A DNA stretch of 64,000 bases from an uncultured Clostridia bacterium. GTDB lineage: Bacteria > Bacillota > Clostridia > Oscillospirales > Acutalibacteraceae. Positions 1 to 9,000 of this stretch are shown here, piece after piece. The notes beneath the pieces were generated by a model, which was not told the DNA's origin, made no database searches, and was given only the letters and a program-made list of their open reading frames with translations. Made by a program: the position numbers and the translations under genes. The number at the start of each line of letters is the position of its first letter. The first letter of the stretch is position 1. The stretch is taken from positions 1-64,000 of the forward strand of contig CANQXE010000009.1 in NCBI GenBank assembly GCA_947627725.1, read 5' to 3'.

Positions 1-15
1 ATAAAATTTTTAATT

Positions 16-56
16 AACCCCGATATTACAGCATTTGCTGACCCTGTATCGGGGTT
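16..56. repeat. Inverted repeat at the window edge
   Basis: Ten-base arms AACCCCGATA (16-25) and TATCGGGGTT (47-56) surround a 21-base loop. No T-run follows on either strand, so this is not a clear terminator. It may be a leader or operator for the gene starting near 120. Confidence 0.35.
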
Positions 57-119
57 ATGTCTATATCGGAATAATTTCCATTATTACGATATCGGTATAA
101 CGGCAATATTTTTAATCTT

Positions 120-302
120 ATGGGTATTGCATCAAGAACACTCCGAAGAAACGGAATGGCTGAAGAAGCAACCGAAATGTGTACTCGTATTACTAAATCA
201 GGCAGTTATGATGCCGCACTCTGCATTATCGGTGAGTATGTGAATATTACCGGTCCAAATGAAGATATAAGTGACAATGAGGATTTTACACAATCAATGT
301 GA
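120..302 (+). CDS. Small ICE accessory protein, start uncertain
   Basis: This encodes 60 residues from the first ATG. The frame stays open upstream to 75 and reads YRYNGNIFNLMG across the ATG. The phrase GNIFNLMG looks like the interior of a domain, so the annotated ATG may be internal and the true start non-ATG or lost by a frameshift. The protein ends in an acidic stretch followed by TQSM, a tail type shared with several other proteins of this element. I do not recognise a function. It is the first gene of the accessory block and is followed by another small gene 10 bases downstream. Confidence 0.5.
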   Translation: MGIASRTLRRNGMAEEATEMCTRITKSGSYDAALCIIGEYVNITGPNEDISDNEDFTQSM

Positions 303-312
303 GGTGATAATG

Positions 313-729
313 ATGAATAAATATCAGCAAAAGCTAAAGGATGTATTAGTATTTGGTAATGCATTTGATAATGCTAAGTATATAGGAAGAACAGCATATA
401 TCAGACTTGGAAACGGAATGAAAGTTAAGGCAGAATTAGTCAGAGTAAACACTTTTAAGAAATTTGAAGGTGTAAAATTAACGGTTCTTAACAACAATTA
501 TGTTGTTGACAGTGTAACATTTCGTTTTGATGATTATTTTGAATTGCAGGAAAAATATGACGGTACAAAGGAACTTCCACATATCTATATTGACAAAGAC
601 GGTGTTTGTTGGAACTCATATCCGGATGTTGACGATTTGAAAAAACTTACGAGGGCAATTGATGACTATGTTTCACTTTTCAGTCGAAGAATAAGAGCAC
701 TGGTAAGGTATATGAGGATGTTTGAATGA
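313..729 (+). CDS. Hypothetical ICE accessory protein
   Basis: The product is about 138 residues. Two ATG codons lie side by side (310 and 313). The second is preferred because GAGGTG at 301-306 then has a six-base spacing. The sequence is rich in beta-strand-like hydrophobic and charged alternation with no membrane segment and no motif I recognise. It overlaps the next gene by four bases (ATGA at 726-729), so the two are probably translationally coupled. Confidence 0.6.
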   Translation: MNKYQQKLKDVLVFGNAFDNAKYIGRTAYIRLGNGMKVKAELVRVNTFKKFEGVKLTVLNNNYVVDSVTFRFDDYFELQEKYDGTKELPHIYIDKDGVCWNSYPDVDDLKKLTRAIDDYVSLFSRRIRALVRYMRMFE

Positions 730-1061
730 CAATAAACGAATTCAATGAAAAACTGGAAAAGAGAATCGGCAAATCTTCTATTCTTGATATTGATTCGATA
801 GGAGATTTTCAATGCGACCAAACTCATGGCTTTCCGACCTTTTTAAATATTCATTGGAATTCGGGAACAACTTGGCTTTCATTAAATTACAGACTCGTTG
901 ATGAAGATACCGATATTTCAGAATATGAACAAGGTTGTGCTGATTGGGGTATTCGTGATTGTGATTCCATTGAAAAATTAAACACATTTTTAGAGTCACT
1001 TGGCGAGGATGCATACGGATATGCCCTGCCGATTGAAGAAGAAATACAGCAGTCAATGTGA
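726..1061 (+). CDS. Hypothetical acidic ICE protein with Met tail
   Basis: This encodes 111 residues starting inside the stop region of the previous gene. It is acidic, soluble and without recognisable domain. It ends EEEIQQSM, closely resembling the DFTQSM end of the protein at 120-302 although the bodies are unrelated. The position inside a string of small overlapping genes suggests an accessory function of the element, perhaps delivered to or expressed in a recipient, but that is inference. Confidence 0.6.
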   Translation: MTINEFNEKLEKRIGKSSILDIDSIGDFQCDQTHGFPTFLNIHWNSGTTWLSLNYRLVDEDTDISEYEQGCADWGIRDCDSIEKLNTFLESLGEDAYGYALPIEEEIQQSM

Positions 1062-1099
1062 TTTGACCAGAAATAGTTCTACGAAAAGGAGAAAGAAAA

Positions 1100-1216
1100 A
1101 TGACAGCTTTATGGATTGCAGGCGGCTTTATAGTCGGCAGTATTTTTGCTACTTTTACTATGTGCCTTGCCTTTGCAGCGAAAAGCGCTGACAGAGCAAT
1201 GGGTATTGAAGATTAA
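1100..1216 (+). CDS. Small membrane protein, DUF3789-like
   Basis: This is a 38-residue ORF with an AAAGGAG ribosome site. One transmembrane segment (GGFIVGSIFATFTMCLAFAA) is followed by a short charged tail. Length and layout match the small DUF3789 proteins common in Clostridia conjugative elements. The function is unknown. A strong terminator follows at 1239-1287, so this may be the last gene of the first transcription unit. Confidence 0.65.
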   Translation: MTALWIAGGFIVGSIFATFTMCLAFAAKSADRAMGIED

Positions 1217-1238
1217 TCTTAATTAAATAGAAAATAGT

Positions 1239-1287
1239 GCGTGGTTGTTTTGCGTGTTTAACACGGGGAGCAACCACGCTTTTTTTG
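1239..1287 (+). terminator. Intrinsic terminator inside a leader
   Basis: Arms GCGTGGTTG (1239-1247) and CAACCACGC (1271-1279) are followed by a run of seven or more T. The 5' arm abuts the strand GTTTTGCGTG that can pair with CACGCAAAC further down, so termination may be conditional. Confidence 0.8.
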
Positions 1288-1330
1288 TTTTGCACGCAAA
1301 CATCCCCTGCACTAAAGGGGGTGATTATAT
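1239..1330 (+). promoter_or_regulatory. Switch-like 5' leader (copy 1)
   Basis: Strand GTTTTGCGTG (1247-1256) is complementary to CACGCAAAC (1293-1301) with one bulged base. CCCCT (1304-1308) can pair with the ribosome site AGGGG (1316-1320), hiding it. The arrangement recurs at 5,936, 10,689 and 16,505. This copy also contains a true terminator, so both termination and translation could be controlled. Confidence 0.6.
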
Positions 1331-2224
1331 ATAAATAGCTTTATTTCATGGGTAGGCGGTAAAAAGGCACTTCGTGACGAAATTTTACTCCGCTTTCCTA
1401 TTGAATATACAAAGTATGTTGAAGTATTCGGCGGCGCCGGATGGGTATTGTTCCATAAGCCTAAAGGAAAGGATTATGAAGTATTCAACGATTATGATGA
1501 ACTTCTTATCAATTTGTATAGGTGTGTTCGTGACAGTCCCGAAGAACTGAAAAAAGAAATGGAATATATTCTGAATTCAAGAACAGATTTCCTGTATATG
1601 AAAGAGCTGCTCAGGGGCAAGGCTCCCATGCCGAACCCGAAAAGAGCAGCATATTTTTATGCTTTGATTCGTTTCAGTTACGGCTCAAATGCAGATGAAT
1701 ACGGTGGCAGACAAATGTCAATGTGGAATGCTTATCCGATGATAGATGCAGCCTGCAACAGACTGCAGCGTGTTATCATTGAAAACAGACCGTATGATAA
1801 ACTCATAACACAGTATGACCGCCCTGATACATTCTTCTACTGTGATCCGCCGTATTACAAAGCAGAAAACTATCCCGGCGGTAATTTCAGCAGAGCAGAT
1901 CACAAAATACTCGCAGATTTACTGTGCGGTATAAAGGGTAAATTTCTCTTATCGTACAATGACTGCGAAGAAATCAGGGAGTTATACAACAGACCGGGAA
2001 TTCTTGTTGAAAGGATTGTAAGGCTTTCAAATCTTGCTCAAAGATATGAGGGCGGAAAAGAATATCCCGAATTATTAATTTCAAATTATGACACAAGAGA
2101 ATTTTTAAATTCCTGTGTTCAGATGTCTTTATTTAAAGAATATACAAATCAACTTATCGGAGAAAGGAATATTATTTATGACAGACTCAATGAAATTCAT
2201 TCCTGTACCACAGGAGATATATGA
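1331..2224 (+). CDS. D12-class DNA adenine N6-methyltransferase
   Basis: This is a Dam-like enzyme that transfers methyl from SAM to adenine in DNA. The N-terminus carries SWVGGKKALR and the SAM-binding VEVFGGAGWVLF. The catalytic motif is CDPPYYKAENY (about residues 175-185). Length is near 297 residues, normal for the family. There is no ATG, GTG or TTG between the in-frame stop at 1322 and the conserved N-terminal motif. The codon at 1331 is ATA, which would give M-N-S-F-I-S-W, the expected family start, nine bases after GGGGG. I therefore place the start at AUA. A later in-frame TTG (1448) would cut off motif I. It probably protects element DNA from restriction. Confidence 0.85.
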   Translation: MNSFISWVGGKKALRDEILLRFPIEYTKYVEVFGGAGWVLFHKPKGKDYEVFNDYDELLINLYRCVRDSPEELKKEMEYILNSRTDFLYMKELLRGKAPMPNPKRAAYFYALIRFSYGSNADEYGGRQMSMWNAYPMIDAACNRLQRVIIENRPYDKLITQYDRPDTFFYCDPPYYKAENYPGGNFSRADHKILADLLCGIKGKFLLSYNDCEEIRELYNRPGILVERIVRLSNLAQRYEGGKEYPELLISNYDTREFLNSCVQMSLFKEYTNQLIGERNIIYDRLNEIHSCTTGDI

Positions 2225-2483
2225 CATGCTCGGATTTACGGATGAAGGCGTGTTTACCGCAGAAATCGATGACGGAAAACTTATTTTAACACAGGAATCA
2301 GGCAGAAAGTGCATACTGCCGCCCGAAGCAGATATTGACTGCGAGGACTGCTGTTTTTGCTGTAAATGCTGCGGTGAATGTATGGCAGAACAGTTTATCA
2401 GCCGTGAGGCAGATGACAAAGAATTCTGCTATGAGGTTCAGATTAACGGTATTACCGTCAGCGGTACAGATACCATTCACTAA
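2178..2483 (+). CDS. Small protein with dense cysteine cluster
   Basis: The ATG at 2178 follows AGAAAGGA and overlaps the end of the methyltransferase gene by 47 bases. The 101-residue product has an N-terminal part that resembles AbrB-partner or effector-like small proteins (VPQEIYDMLGF), then CEDCCFCCKCCGEC, eight cysteines within 14 residues. This is likely a metal or redox site. No named family is recognised. The AbrB gene follows 19 bases later, so the two may work together. Confidence 0.6.
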   Translation: MTDSMKFIPVPQEIYDMLGFTDEGVFTAEIDDGKLILTQESGRKCILPPEADIDCEDCCFCCKCCGECMAEQFISREADDKEFCYEVQINGITVSGTDTIH

Positions 2484-2502
2484 TTAAATTCGGAGGTGTA
2501 AA

Positions 2503-2898
2503 ATGAAGATTTTAAGAATACTCGGCAAGAAAGGAAGGATTACAATCCCCTTTGAAATCCGAAAGGAAGTCGGATTTAAATATAACGATGTTTTGTCTTT
2601 TGTTCAGGCAGATAATAACACAGTCATTGTCAGACGCGAAAGAATATGTGACGAAACCTGCCCTATGTATAACGAATACAAGCAGCCGGCAAATGCAAGC
2701 TCAAAGGTTACACGATTTCTTGACGGCTTGACAGCAGAAGAACAGAGAACGGCACTTGTTCACCTTTCAGTAAGATGGGCGGAAAAAGAAACTGTCGGCG
2801 CGGGAAAAGGTGCTGAAAATAATTCGGCAGCCGTGCGCGAATCGGGTGCAGGCTCAGCCTGCTGGGCAGCTCAGCAAGGCGGTGCAGCCAATGTCTGA
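2503..2898 (+). CDS. AbrB/SpoVT-family transcription regulator
   Basis: Residues 1-46 form a swapped-hairpin AbrB DNA-binding domain (LGKKGRITIPFEIRKEVGF, then DVLSFVQ). A C-D-E-T-C-P-M segment and a helical middle follow. The C-terminal 25 residues are low-complexity and coincide with a 29-base palindromic repeat that also occurs inverted in virB4. A GGAGGTG ribosome site precedes the ATG. It probably regulates ICE genes. The C-terminal extension looks acquired. Confidence 0.8.
   Translation: MKILRILGKKGRITIPFEIRKEVGFKYNDVLSFVQADNNTVIVRRERICDETCPMYNEYKQPANASSKVTRFLDGLTAEEQRTALVHLSVRWAEKETVGAGKGAENNSAAVRESGAGSACWAAQQGGAANV
2835..2863. repeat. REP-like palindromic repeat, copy A
   Basis: This 29-base block is centred on GCAGGCTCAGCCTGC, a near-perfect palindrome. 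It matches the reverse complement of 17531-17559 at 28 of 29 positions. Here it lies in the 3' end of the AbrB gene, in a reading frame different from that used in virB4. Confidence 0.7.
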
Positions 2899-3610
2899 TA
2901 TTGTACCGTTTTATGAATATTCGCTTGATAACGCAAGACATTGCAATGAGGTTGATGAATGGCGAGCAAGCCATAAAGCGAATATTGACTGTAAAAAAGC
3001 AATTGAGAATGCAATTGCAGACAATTACAAGGATAACCATTTCAATCCCGATTTCGCATCAGACATTATTGAAGAATTCGGCTTTGACCGTGTAAACTTT
3101 ATTCTGCAATATAACTTGAAACAGGCAAAGCATGACGGAAGATATTCCGAAAAAAACAAAGAATGGGGTATGGAGTTATATGCTCCAGAAAGCAATATGC
3201 GAATGGATTATTTAATCGGTTCACATCCTATTTTGCTTGACTCATTCATTGATGAGGTCAGAAGTGAATGGGATAAACTCAATCTTTGGAACAGTTCGCA
3301 CTGTATATCCAAAACAGGTTTGAATCTTGAAGGCAAGATACTTGTAATTGATCCTAAGTGTCTTGTGGATAAATACAAAACACCTGAGGATCAGCTTTTT
3401 TATGCAAGGTCGGGATTCGGATGCCGCCCTGATGCAATCGGTCGCACCGTTTCAGGATATTTTGCAAAGGACGATGAATATTATACTTGGAATCGTTCAA
3501 ACTTTATCGGAATATTGAAAGACGAATTTATTCCCGACTGGGTAAAAGAAAAATATGATTTGGAAGCTACCGCCGAGCCTGTAGAGGACGGCGGTATTTC
3601 TATGTCATAG
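2891..3610 (+). CDS. DUF3849-type ICE protein
   Basis: The 239-residue product starts at the ATG at 2891, overlapping the AbrB gene by eight bases. The body (VPFYEYSLDNAR, then SHPILLDSFIDEVR and an FYARSGFGCRP segment near residue 180) resembles DUF3849 proteins found in Clostridia conjugative elements, often beside antirestriction or methylase genes. The biochemical role is unknown. It ends GGISMS, one of the Met-containing tails seen across this element. Confidence 0.65.
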   Translation: MSDIVPFYEYSLDNARHCNEVDEWRASHKANIDCKKAIENAIADNYKDNHFNPDFASDIIEEFGFDRVNFILQYNLKQAKHDGRYSEKNKEWGMELYAPESNMRMDYLIGSHPILLDSFIDEVRSEWDKLNLWNSSHCISKTGLNLEGKILVIDPKCLVDKYKTPEDQLFYARSGFGCRPDAIGRTVSGYFAKDDEYYTWNRSNFIGILKDEFIPDWVKEKYDLEATAEPVEDGGISMS

Positions 3611-3622
3611 GGGGGTGTTGAT

Positions 3623-4195
3623 ATAGATAAGAAATATAACATTATCTATGCTGATCCCCCATGGAGATATGACCAAAAGAATGTGCAGGGTGCAGCCGAA
3701 AAGATTTATCCCACTATGTCGCTTGAAGATATCTGCAATCTGCCTGTCAATGAAATGGCTGAAAAGGATTCTCTTTTGTTCTTGTGGACTACATTTCCGA
3801 AACTGAAAGAAGGACTCAGGGTGATTGAGTCATGGGGCTTTGAATATAAAACAATCGCATTTTTATGGCTGAAACAGAACAAGTCAGGAAAAGGTTGGTT
3901 TTACGGTCTCGGCTTCTGGACAAGGGGCAATGCAGAGATTTGTCTGCTTGCAACCAAAGGACATCCGAAAAGAGAATCAAAAAGCATTCATCAGTTCATT
4001 ATCAGTCCCTTACGAAAACACAGTCAGAAACCCGATGAAACAAGGGATAAAATTGTTGAACTTGCAGGTGATTTACCTCGTGTGGAACTGTTTGCAAGAA
4101 CAAAAACTGATGGCTGGGACACTTGGGGAAATGAAGTCGAATGTGACATAAATATGGAAGAATATATGAAAGGCGGTGACTGCATTGAGAATTAA
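3623..4195 (+). CDS. MT-A70 family adenine methyltransferase
   Basis: This encodes 190 residues of the MT-A70 N6-adenine methyltransferase fold. The catalytic motif DPPW lies near the N-terminus (YADPPWRY), followed by LFLWTTFPKL, a central WFYGLGFWTRGNAE and a C-terminal VELFART. The frame has no ATG, GTG or TTG between the stop at 3608 and DPPW. ATA at 3623 sits seven bases after GGGGGG and gives M-D-K-K-Y-N-I-I-Y, the natural family start. An in-frame ATG at 3713 would remove the catalytic motif, so it cannot be the true start. It overlaps the next gene by 11 bases. This is the second DNA methylase of the element. Confidence 0.85.
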   Translation: MDKKYNIIYADPPWRYDQKNVQGAAEKIYPTMSLEDICNLPVNEMAEKDSLLFLWTTFPKLKEGLRVIESWGFEYKTIAFLWLKQNKSGKGWFYGLGFWTRGNAEICLLATKGHPKRESKSIHQFIISPLRKHSQKPDETRDKIVELAGDLPRVELFARTKTDGWDTWGNEVECDINMEEYMKGGDCIEN

Positions 4196-4892
4196 GATTT
4201 ATCAGATAAATTCTGACAGAGATATCAACAAGGTTAAATTTTCTGGCTATGACAGTTTACAGAAACTGCAGGGCAGCACAGATATTGATTCAGGCATTTA
4301 CAAAAATGTATTTTACGGTGATGTTGACGGTGACGATTTGGAAGATATATATGCTATTTTTAATATGGATAGAGTTCCGACACTTCAAGGTCACAACTTG
4401 TCGGTATCTGATGTAGTAGAAGTTATCGACTGCGACAATGAAATGTTTAAGGGTAAATGTTTCTTTTGCGATTCAATAGGATACAAAACGATTGATTTTG
4501 ATACCAGCAAATGCGAAGAAATGAACGGTTTAAAATGTATATATATCACTCCGCATCATACCCCTATTGAACTGAATCTTGAAGTCAACGAGTACAAGGT
4601 TTTAAGGGATGCAGTAAAAGGAACGATTGAAATCACCCGACCATTTGATGATGATATTGCCATTGTCGGCAATGACGAGGCAAAACTCATAGGTATGGAA
4701 GGCAACCGCAGAGTCGGCAACGGCATCTATGCAGGCCCTATGTTAATTGTCGGTGATAACGGCGGCGAAGATTTTGTTGCTTTATCACAGGAACAGGCTG
4801 ACAGATATATGGAACGGTTTGCTCAGCCCGAAGATATATCACAGGAAGAAACAGAGTCCGATGTGGGCTTTGTAATTTATGGATTTAATTAA
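4185..4892 (+). CDS. YodL/DUF3846-type ICE protein
   Basis: The 235-residue product probably starts at TTG 4185, eight bases after GGCGG, rather than the in-frame GTG at 4176 that overlaps the ribosome site. The N-terminus (IKIYQINSDRD, then GDVDGDDLEDIYAIFN) matches YodL-like domains. The C-terminal part (MEGNRRVGNGIYAGPMLIVG) resembles DUF3846. Such fusions are common near antirestriction genes in Firmicutes elements. Molecular function is not established. Confidence 0.65.
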   Translation: MRIKIYQINSDRDINKVKFSGYDSLQKLQGSTDIDSGIYKNVFYGDVDGDDLEDIYAIFNMDRVPTLQGHNLSVSDVVEVIDCDNEMFKGKCFFCDSIGYKTIDFDTSKCEEMNGLKCIYITPHHTPIELNLEVNEYKVLRDAVKGTIEITRPFDDDIAIVGNDEAKLIGMEGNRRVGNGIYAGPMLIVGDNGGEDFVALSQEQADRYMERFAQPEDISQEETESDVGFVIYGFN

Positions 4893-4912
4893 AATACAGG
4901 AGGAAATATATT

Positions 4913-5275
4913 ATGAAAATATCAGTAAGAGTACATGAAGTATACGATAACGAAAACAGCAAGGTCAAGGGCCTTGCATCAGCAGCGCTCGGCGGCCAGT
5001 TTGCAGTCAACGGAATCAAAATTGTGGAGGGCAAAAAGGGCTTGTTTGTTACAATGCCGTCAAAACTGAATGACAATGGTGAATATGTGGATATGTTTTT
5101 CCCTATTACCAAGGATTCAAGAATGCAGCTCAACAATGCTGTTTTGAAGGCTTATGAACTGAAACTCGAAGAAATTGCAAACGGCGAGGCTCAGGCAGAG
5201 GACAACGAACAGTCTGATGACGTGGGAGAAGATTTTGAAGAAATCCCGGATGACTTGGGCATAAATATGCCATAA
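4913..5275 (+). CDS. spoVG: SpoVG family RNA/DNA-binding regulator
   Basis: Residues 1-88 match SpoVG from its first strand (ISVRVHEVYDN) through LKGLASAALGGQF-like positions to the FFPITKDSR motif. An acidic tail follows and ends LGINMP, beyond the usual SpoVG length of about 95. SpoVG proteins bind nucleic acid and modulate gene expression. An element-borne copy is likely a regulator of ICE or host genes. An AGGAGG ribosome site lies ten bases before the ATG. Confidence 0.85.
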   Translation: MKISVRVHEVYDNENSKVKGLASAALGGQFAVNGIKIVEGKKGLFVTMPSKLNDNGEYVDMFFPITKDSRMQLNNAVLKAYELKLEEIANGEAQAEDNEQSDDVGEDFEEIPDDLGINMP

Positions 5276-5284
5276 AGGCTGGAC
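5272..5284 (+). repeat. ATAAARGCTGGAC motif, copy 1
   Basis: The motif ATAAAGGCTGGAC spans the stop of spoVG and leads into the 5' region of the lipoprotein gene. Related copies lie at 11106, 11235 and 12229, always between genes. Confidence 0.6.
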
Positions 5285-5329
5285 AAATTTTTGCTTTTCT
5301 GCTACGGTAAGGTCAGGAGGCAAAATATT

Positions 5330-5878
5330 ATGAAAAAGACAATATTTTTAATTATATTATCTGTATTGATAATTGCAGGATTAACAGCTTGTTCTACTGC
5401 TGAAAAGGATATTGTGGAAACAACAGAATCTACAGTAACAACAACTGTTGCCGCAGAATCAACAACAGAAAATACAACAGAAAAAGGAACAGCAAAATCC
5501 GAATCTACTACAAAGAAAAGTAATGATTCGGGTACAACAACTAAACCCGCTGAGCAAAAATCAGCAGGTCAGACCACAACAAAAAAAGTAACTACAACGC
5601 AGATGCAAACCACAACCCAACGGCAGAATACAACGAAAAAAGTTACGACCACACAGAAACCTACAACTACCAAGAAAATCTCAACAACCGAATTTGAATG
5701 GGATTGTAATGTAGACGGACATTCCTGTGAAGTCGGACCAATAGGTTGGGTAAACAGTTTTGATGAAGCAACTGATAAGGCTCTTGAATATATAGCCAAT
5801 CATGATGCTTCAGGCAATTTCAGAGTTATGCAATGCCATATGTGTGGCAAATATACTGCGGAGATTACTTTAAGATAA
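5330..5878 (+). CDS. Thr-rich lipoprotein
   Basis: The ATG at 5330 has CAGGAGG ten bases upstream. Residues 1-21 form a lipoprotein signal with lipobox LTAC, so Cys21 should be lipid-modified. About 100 residues of Thr/Lys/Ser-rich linker with repeated TTTK units follow. A compact C-terminal domain (VGWVNSFDEATDKALEYIA-type, then CHMCGKYT) has several cysteines, including Cys-x-x-Cys. Family function is not recognised. It probably displays a small domain at the cell surface of the donor. Confidence 0.75.
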   Translation: MKKTIFLIILSVLIIAGLTACSTAEKDIVETTESTVTTTVAAESTTENTTEKGTAKSESTTKKSNDSGTTTKPAEQKSAGQTTTKKVTTTQMQTTTQRQNTTKKVTTTQKPTTTKKISTTEFEWDCNVDGHSCEVGPIGWVNSFDEATDKALEYIANHDASGNFRVMQCHMCGKYTAEITLR

Positions 5879-5895
5879 CTAAATAATGTATGTTT

Positions 5896-5925
5896 AGAAC
5901 CGATAGGAATATCGGTTCTTTTTTT
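5896..5925 (+). terminator. Intrinsic terminator
   Basis: AGAACCGAT and ATCGGTTCT form a nine-base stem with a six-base loop followed by seven T. It ends the lipoprotein unit. Confidence 0.85.
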
Positions 5926-5935
5926 GTAAAAAAGT

Positions 5936-6003
5936 TTGTTTTGCGTGACAGAATCGCAAAACAACACAAGGTAATTGCCTTCTGCACGCAAAACTACAGG
6001 AGG
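5936..6003 (+). promoter_or_regulatory. Switch-like 5' leader (copy 2)
   Basis: Strand A GTTTTGCGTGACAGAA (5938-5953) can pair either with B CGCAAAAC (5955-5962; extended stem 5936-5945/5955-5964) or with C TTCTGCACGCAAAAC (5980-5994, 15 pairs with one bulge). CCTTCTG at the start of C can pair with the ribosome site CAGGAGG (5997-6003). A:B should leave the site hidden, and A:C should free it. Confidence 0.65.
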
Positions 6004-6008
6004 TAAAT

Positions 6009-9000
6009 ATGAAGATAAAAAATTGTTCTAAAAAACTCATTTCAATGCTTATGGCATTGGTTATTTGTTTATCAGCCTTTCCGATAACATCCTTTGCTGC
6101 ATATATCACGGATATGAACAGTGATGCACAGTTTGGTGTTGTCAGCGGAAGCTATGAAAAGTACGGACACGAAATGCATTATGCCAAATATGACGGCAGA
6201 ACATATCTCACATTCTGCTGTCAGTGGGGTGTAAAATCTCCTGATGGCAGCACTTATGAATACAACAAGGATTTTGTCAAATATGTAAACAGATCAAGCA
6301 GCACATATAAAGATATTGCCGATCATATTGCATTCGGATATACAATGTTGTACGGTGACGGTTTGCCAAGTTCAAAAAATGAATGGATAGCCGCCTGCTG
6401 TGCACAGCAGTATGCATGGGAAACCCTTGGTGTAAACCCTTCCCGTTCTTCTTGGAGCGATGAGTATATGAATAATACTTTATTCAATAAATGGCTTTCT
6501 GATACAGAAAGTTTAATGAATCAGTATTACAATAAATATCCTTCGTTTGACGGTTCAACCAAAAATATTAATCTCGGCAGTTCGGCAACGCTGACTGATT
6601 CAAACGGTGTGTTTAAGTATTATCCAAGCTTTAATAAATCAGTAAATGGTGTAACCTTTAAGCATACCAAAGGTGAAAACAAGCTGAATATTTCTGTTGC
6701 AGATAATTGTACAACACATTCTGTTAACTTTAATTCCGCTTCACAGAAAATCTATAAAGGTTTACCCAATGGTGATAATTACAGCAGCGAGCAGAATAAC
6801 TATGTATATTTTGAATTTGACAGCGGTAATGTTCAGGATTTAATGTTTTCAAACTATGTCGATCCCCAAACATTCAATGTTAAGGTTAATATTGAATTCG
6901 GCAACCTTAAAATCAGCAAGAGTTCAGAAGATGAAATCATTAAGAATATTCCCTTTACGGTTAAAGGTAACGGCAAGACCTACAATCTCACAACAGACGA
7001 AAAAGGTAATGCAGAACTCAAGAATATTCCTGTCGGCACTTATCAGATTTATGAAGGTGATATTCTCCGCTATGTAAAACAGGCAGTTAAGTCTGTAACT
7101 GTAACAGACGGAAATACTGCAAATGTATCTTTCAAGAACGAACTCAAAAAGGGCGATATAAAGATACTGAAGAACTCGGAAGATAAGATTGTAAAAGACT
7201 TCACTTTCAAGGTAACAGGCAGTGACGGCAGCACATACGATGCAAAGACCAATGGTAATGGCATTGCAACAATTACCGATGTGCCTGTTTATGATAGTAA
7301 CAACAAAAAGATTGTGTATACCGTTCAGGAAACCAATGTTCCTGTTCGTTATGTTACACCTGACGGACAGACTGTAACGCTTGAAGCAGATAAAACATCA
7401 ACGGTAACTTTCAATAATATATTAAAGAAATTCAGAGTTAAAGTTGTTAAGTCTGATATTGAAAAAGGCAAGGCACAGGGTGATGCAAAGCTCAGCGGTG
7501 CAAAGTACGGTATCTTTAAAGGCGAACAGCTTATTGACACCTATACAACGGATTCAAACGCATCATTCACAACAGATTATTATGTCTGCGATACGGATTG
7601 GACGATTCGTGAACTTGAATCAAGCGAGGGCTATCTCGTTAATGATGAGATTTACAAGGTCGGAGCTGATCCGAAACTCTATACGGTTGAGTTTAATACA
7701 ACAGAAAATAAGGTTGTTGAACAGGTGTTGAAAGGTAACATTGCGATTATAAAGCACACCGATGACGGCTCAACACAAATTGAAACACCTGAAAAGGGTG
7801 CAGAATTTCAGATTTATCTGAAATCGGCAGGCTCTTTTGTAAAGGCTGATAAAGACGAGAGAGATACAATCGTTTGTGATGAGGACGGATTCGCAAGTTC
7901 AAAATTACTGCCATACGGTGTTTATACCGTTCATCAAACGAAAGGCTGGGATGGGCGTGAGAAGATAAAGGACTTTGATGTCTATATCAACTCTGACGGT
8001 AAAACCTACAAATTCTTAATCAACAATTCTAATTTTGAAAGCTATATCAAGGTAGTAAAACTTGATGCCGAAACAGGCAAGCAGATTGCGTATGAGGGTG
8101 CAGGCTTTGAGATTTACGATTCAAATGGACACCGTGTAAATATGCAGTTCACCTATCCCGAAGTAACAACAATCCGCACATTTTATACCAATTCAGAGGG
8201 ATATTTAATTACACCCGAAAAACTGCCGTATGGTGATTACACGCTAAAAGAGATACAGGCTCCTTATGGCTATGTGCTTGATTCTACACCTATTCCGTTT
8301 ACCGTAACACAGGAGAACAGTTCAACAGATACAGGCGTAACTGTTGTAAAGGTTAAGGCGAGAGATATTGCACAGAAAGGTATTATTGAGATTACCAAAG
8401 AGGGCGAAATATTTTCATCGGTAGGTATGCTCGGCGGCGGATATATTGACGAGAACGGTAATGAGGTAACATTCCCAATCACTTATTCACCAATCTATGA
8501 AACAAAAAACCTCGCAAATGCAGTATTTCAAATCTACACTGCAGAGGATATTGTTACGCTTGACGGAACTGTTCGAGCAGTTAAGGGTGAGCTGGTAGAC
8601 GAGATTACAACCGCCGATAACGGCATTGCAAAATCAAAGCAGTTATATCTCGGTAAATATACCGTGATTGAGAAAACAGCACCCGACACATTCGTCAATG
8701 CAAATGAGCAGTACGATGTAGAAATCACCTATGCCGGACAGAATGTTTCCGTAACCTCAACTGCACTTTCTGTATTCAATAAAAGACAGAGGGTATCTGT
8801 TTCACTTGAAAAGATTATGGAGCAAAATGAAATATTCAGGCTTGGTAACAATAATGAGATTTTATCTGTTCAGTTCGGTATTTTTGCAGATGAAAAAATC
8901 AAGGCAGCAGACGGAAAAGTGATTCCGAAAGATGCTTTAATCACCTATGGCTACTGTAATGAAAACGGCGAATTAACTTTTAACTGTGATTTACCAATCG

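Noticed and set aside
2810-2890. Upstream extension of the DUF3849 gene
   Set aside because: The extension only reads through the palindromic repeat and the AbrB C-terminus; the ATG at 2891 begins the conserved domain.
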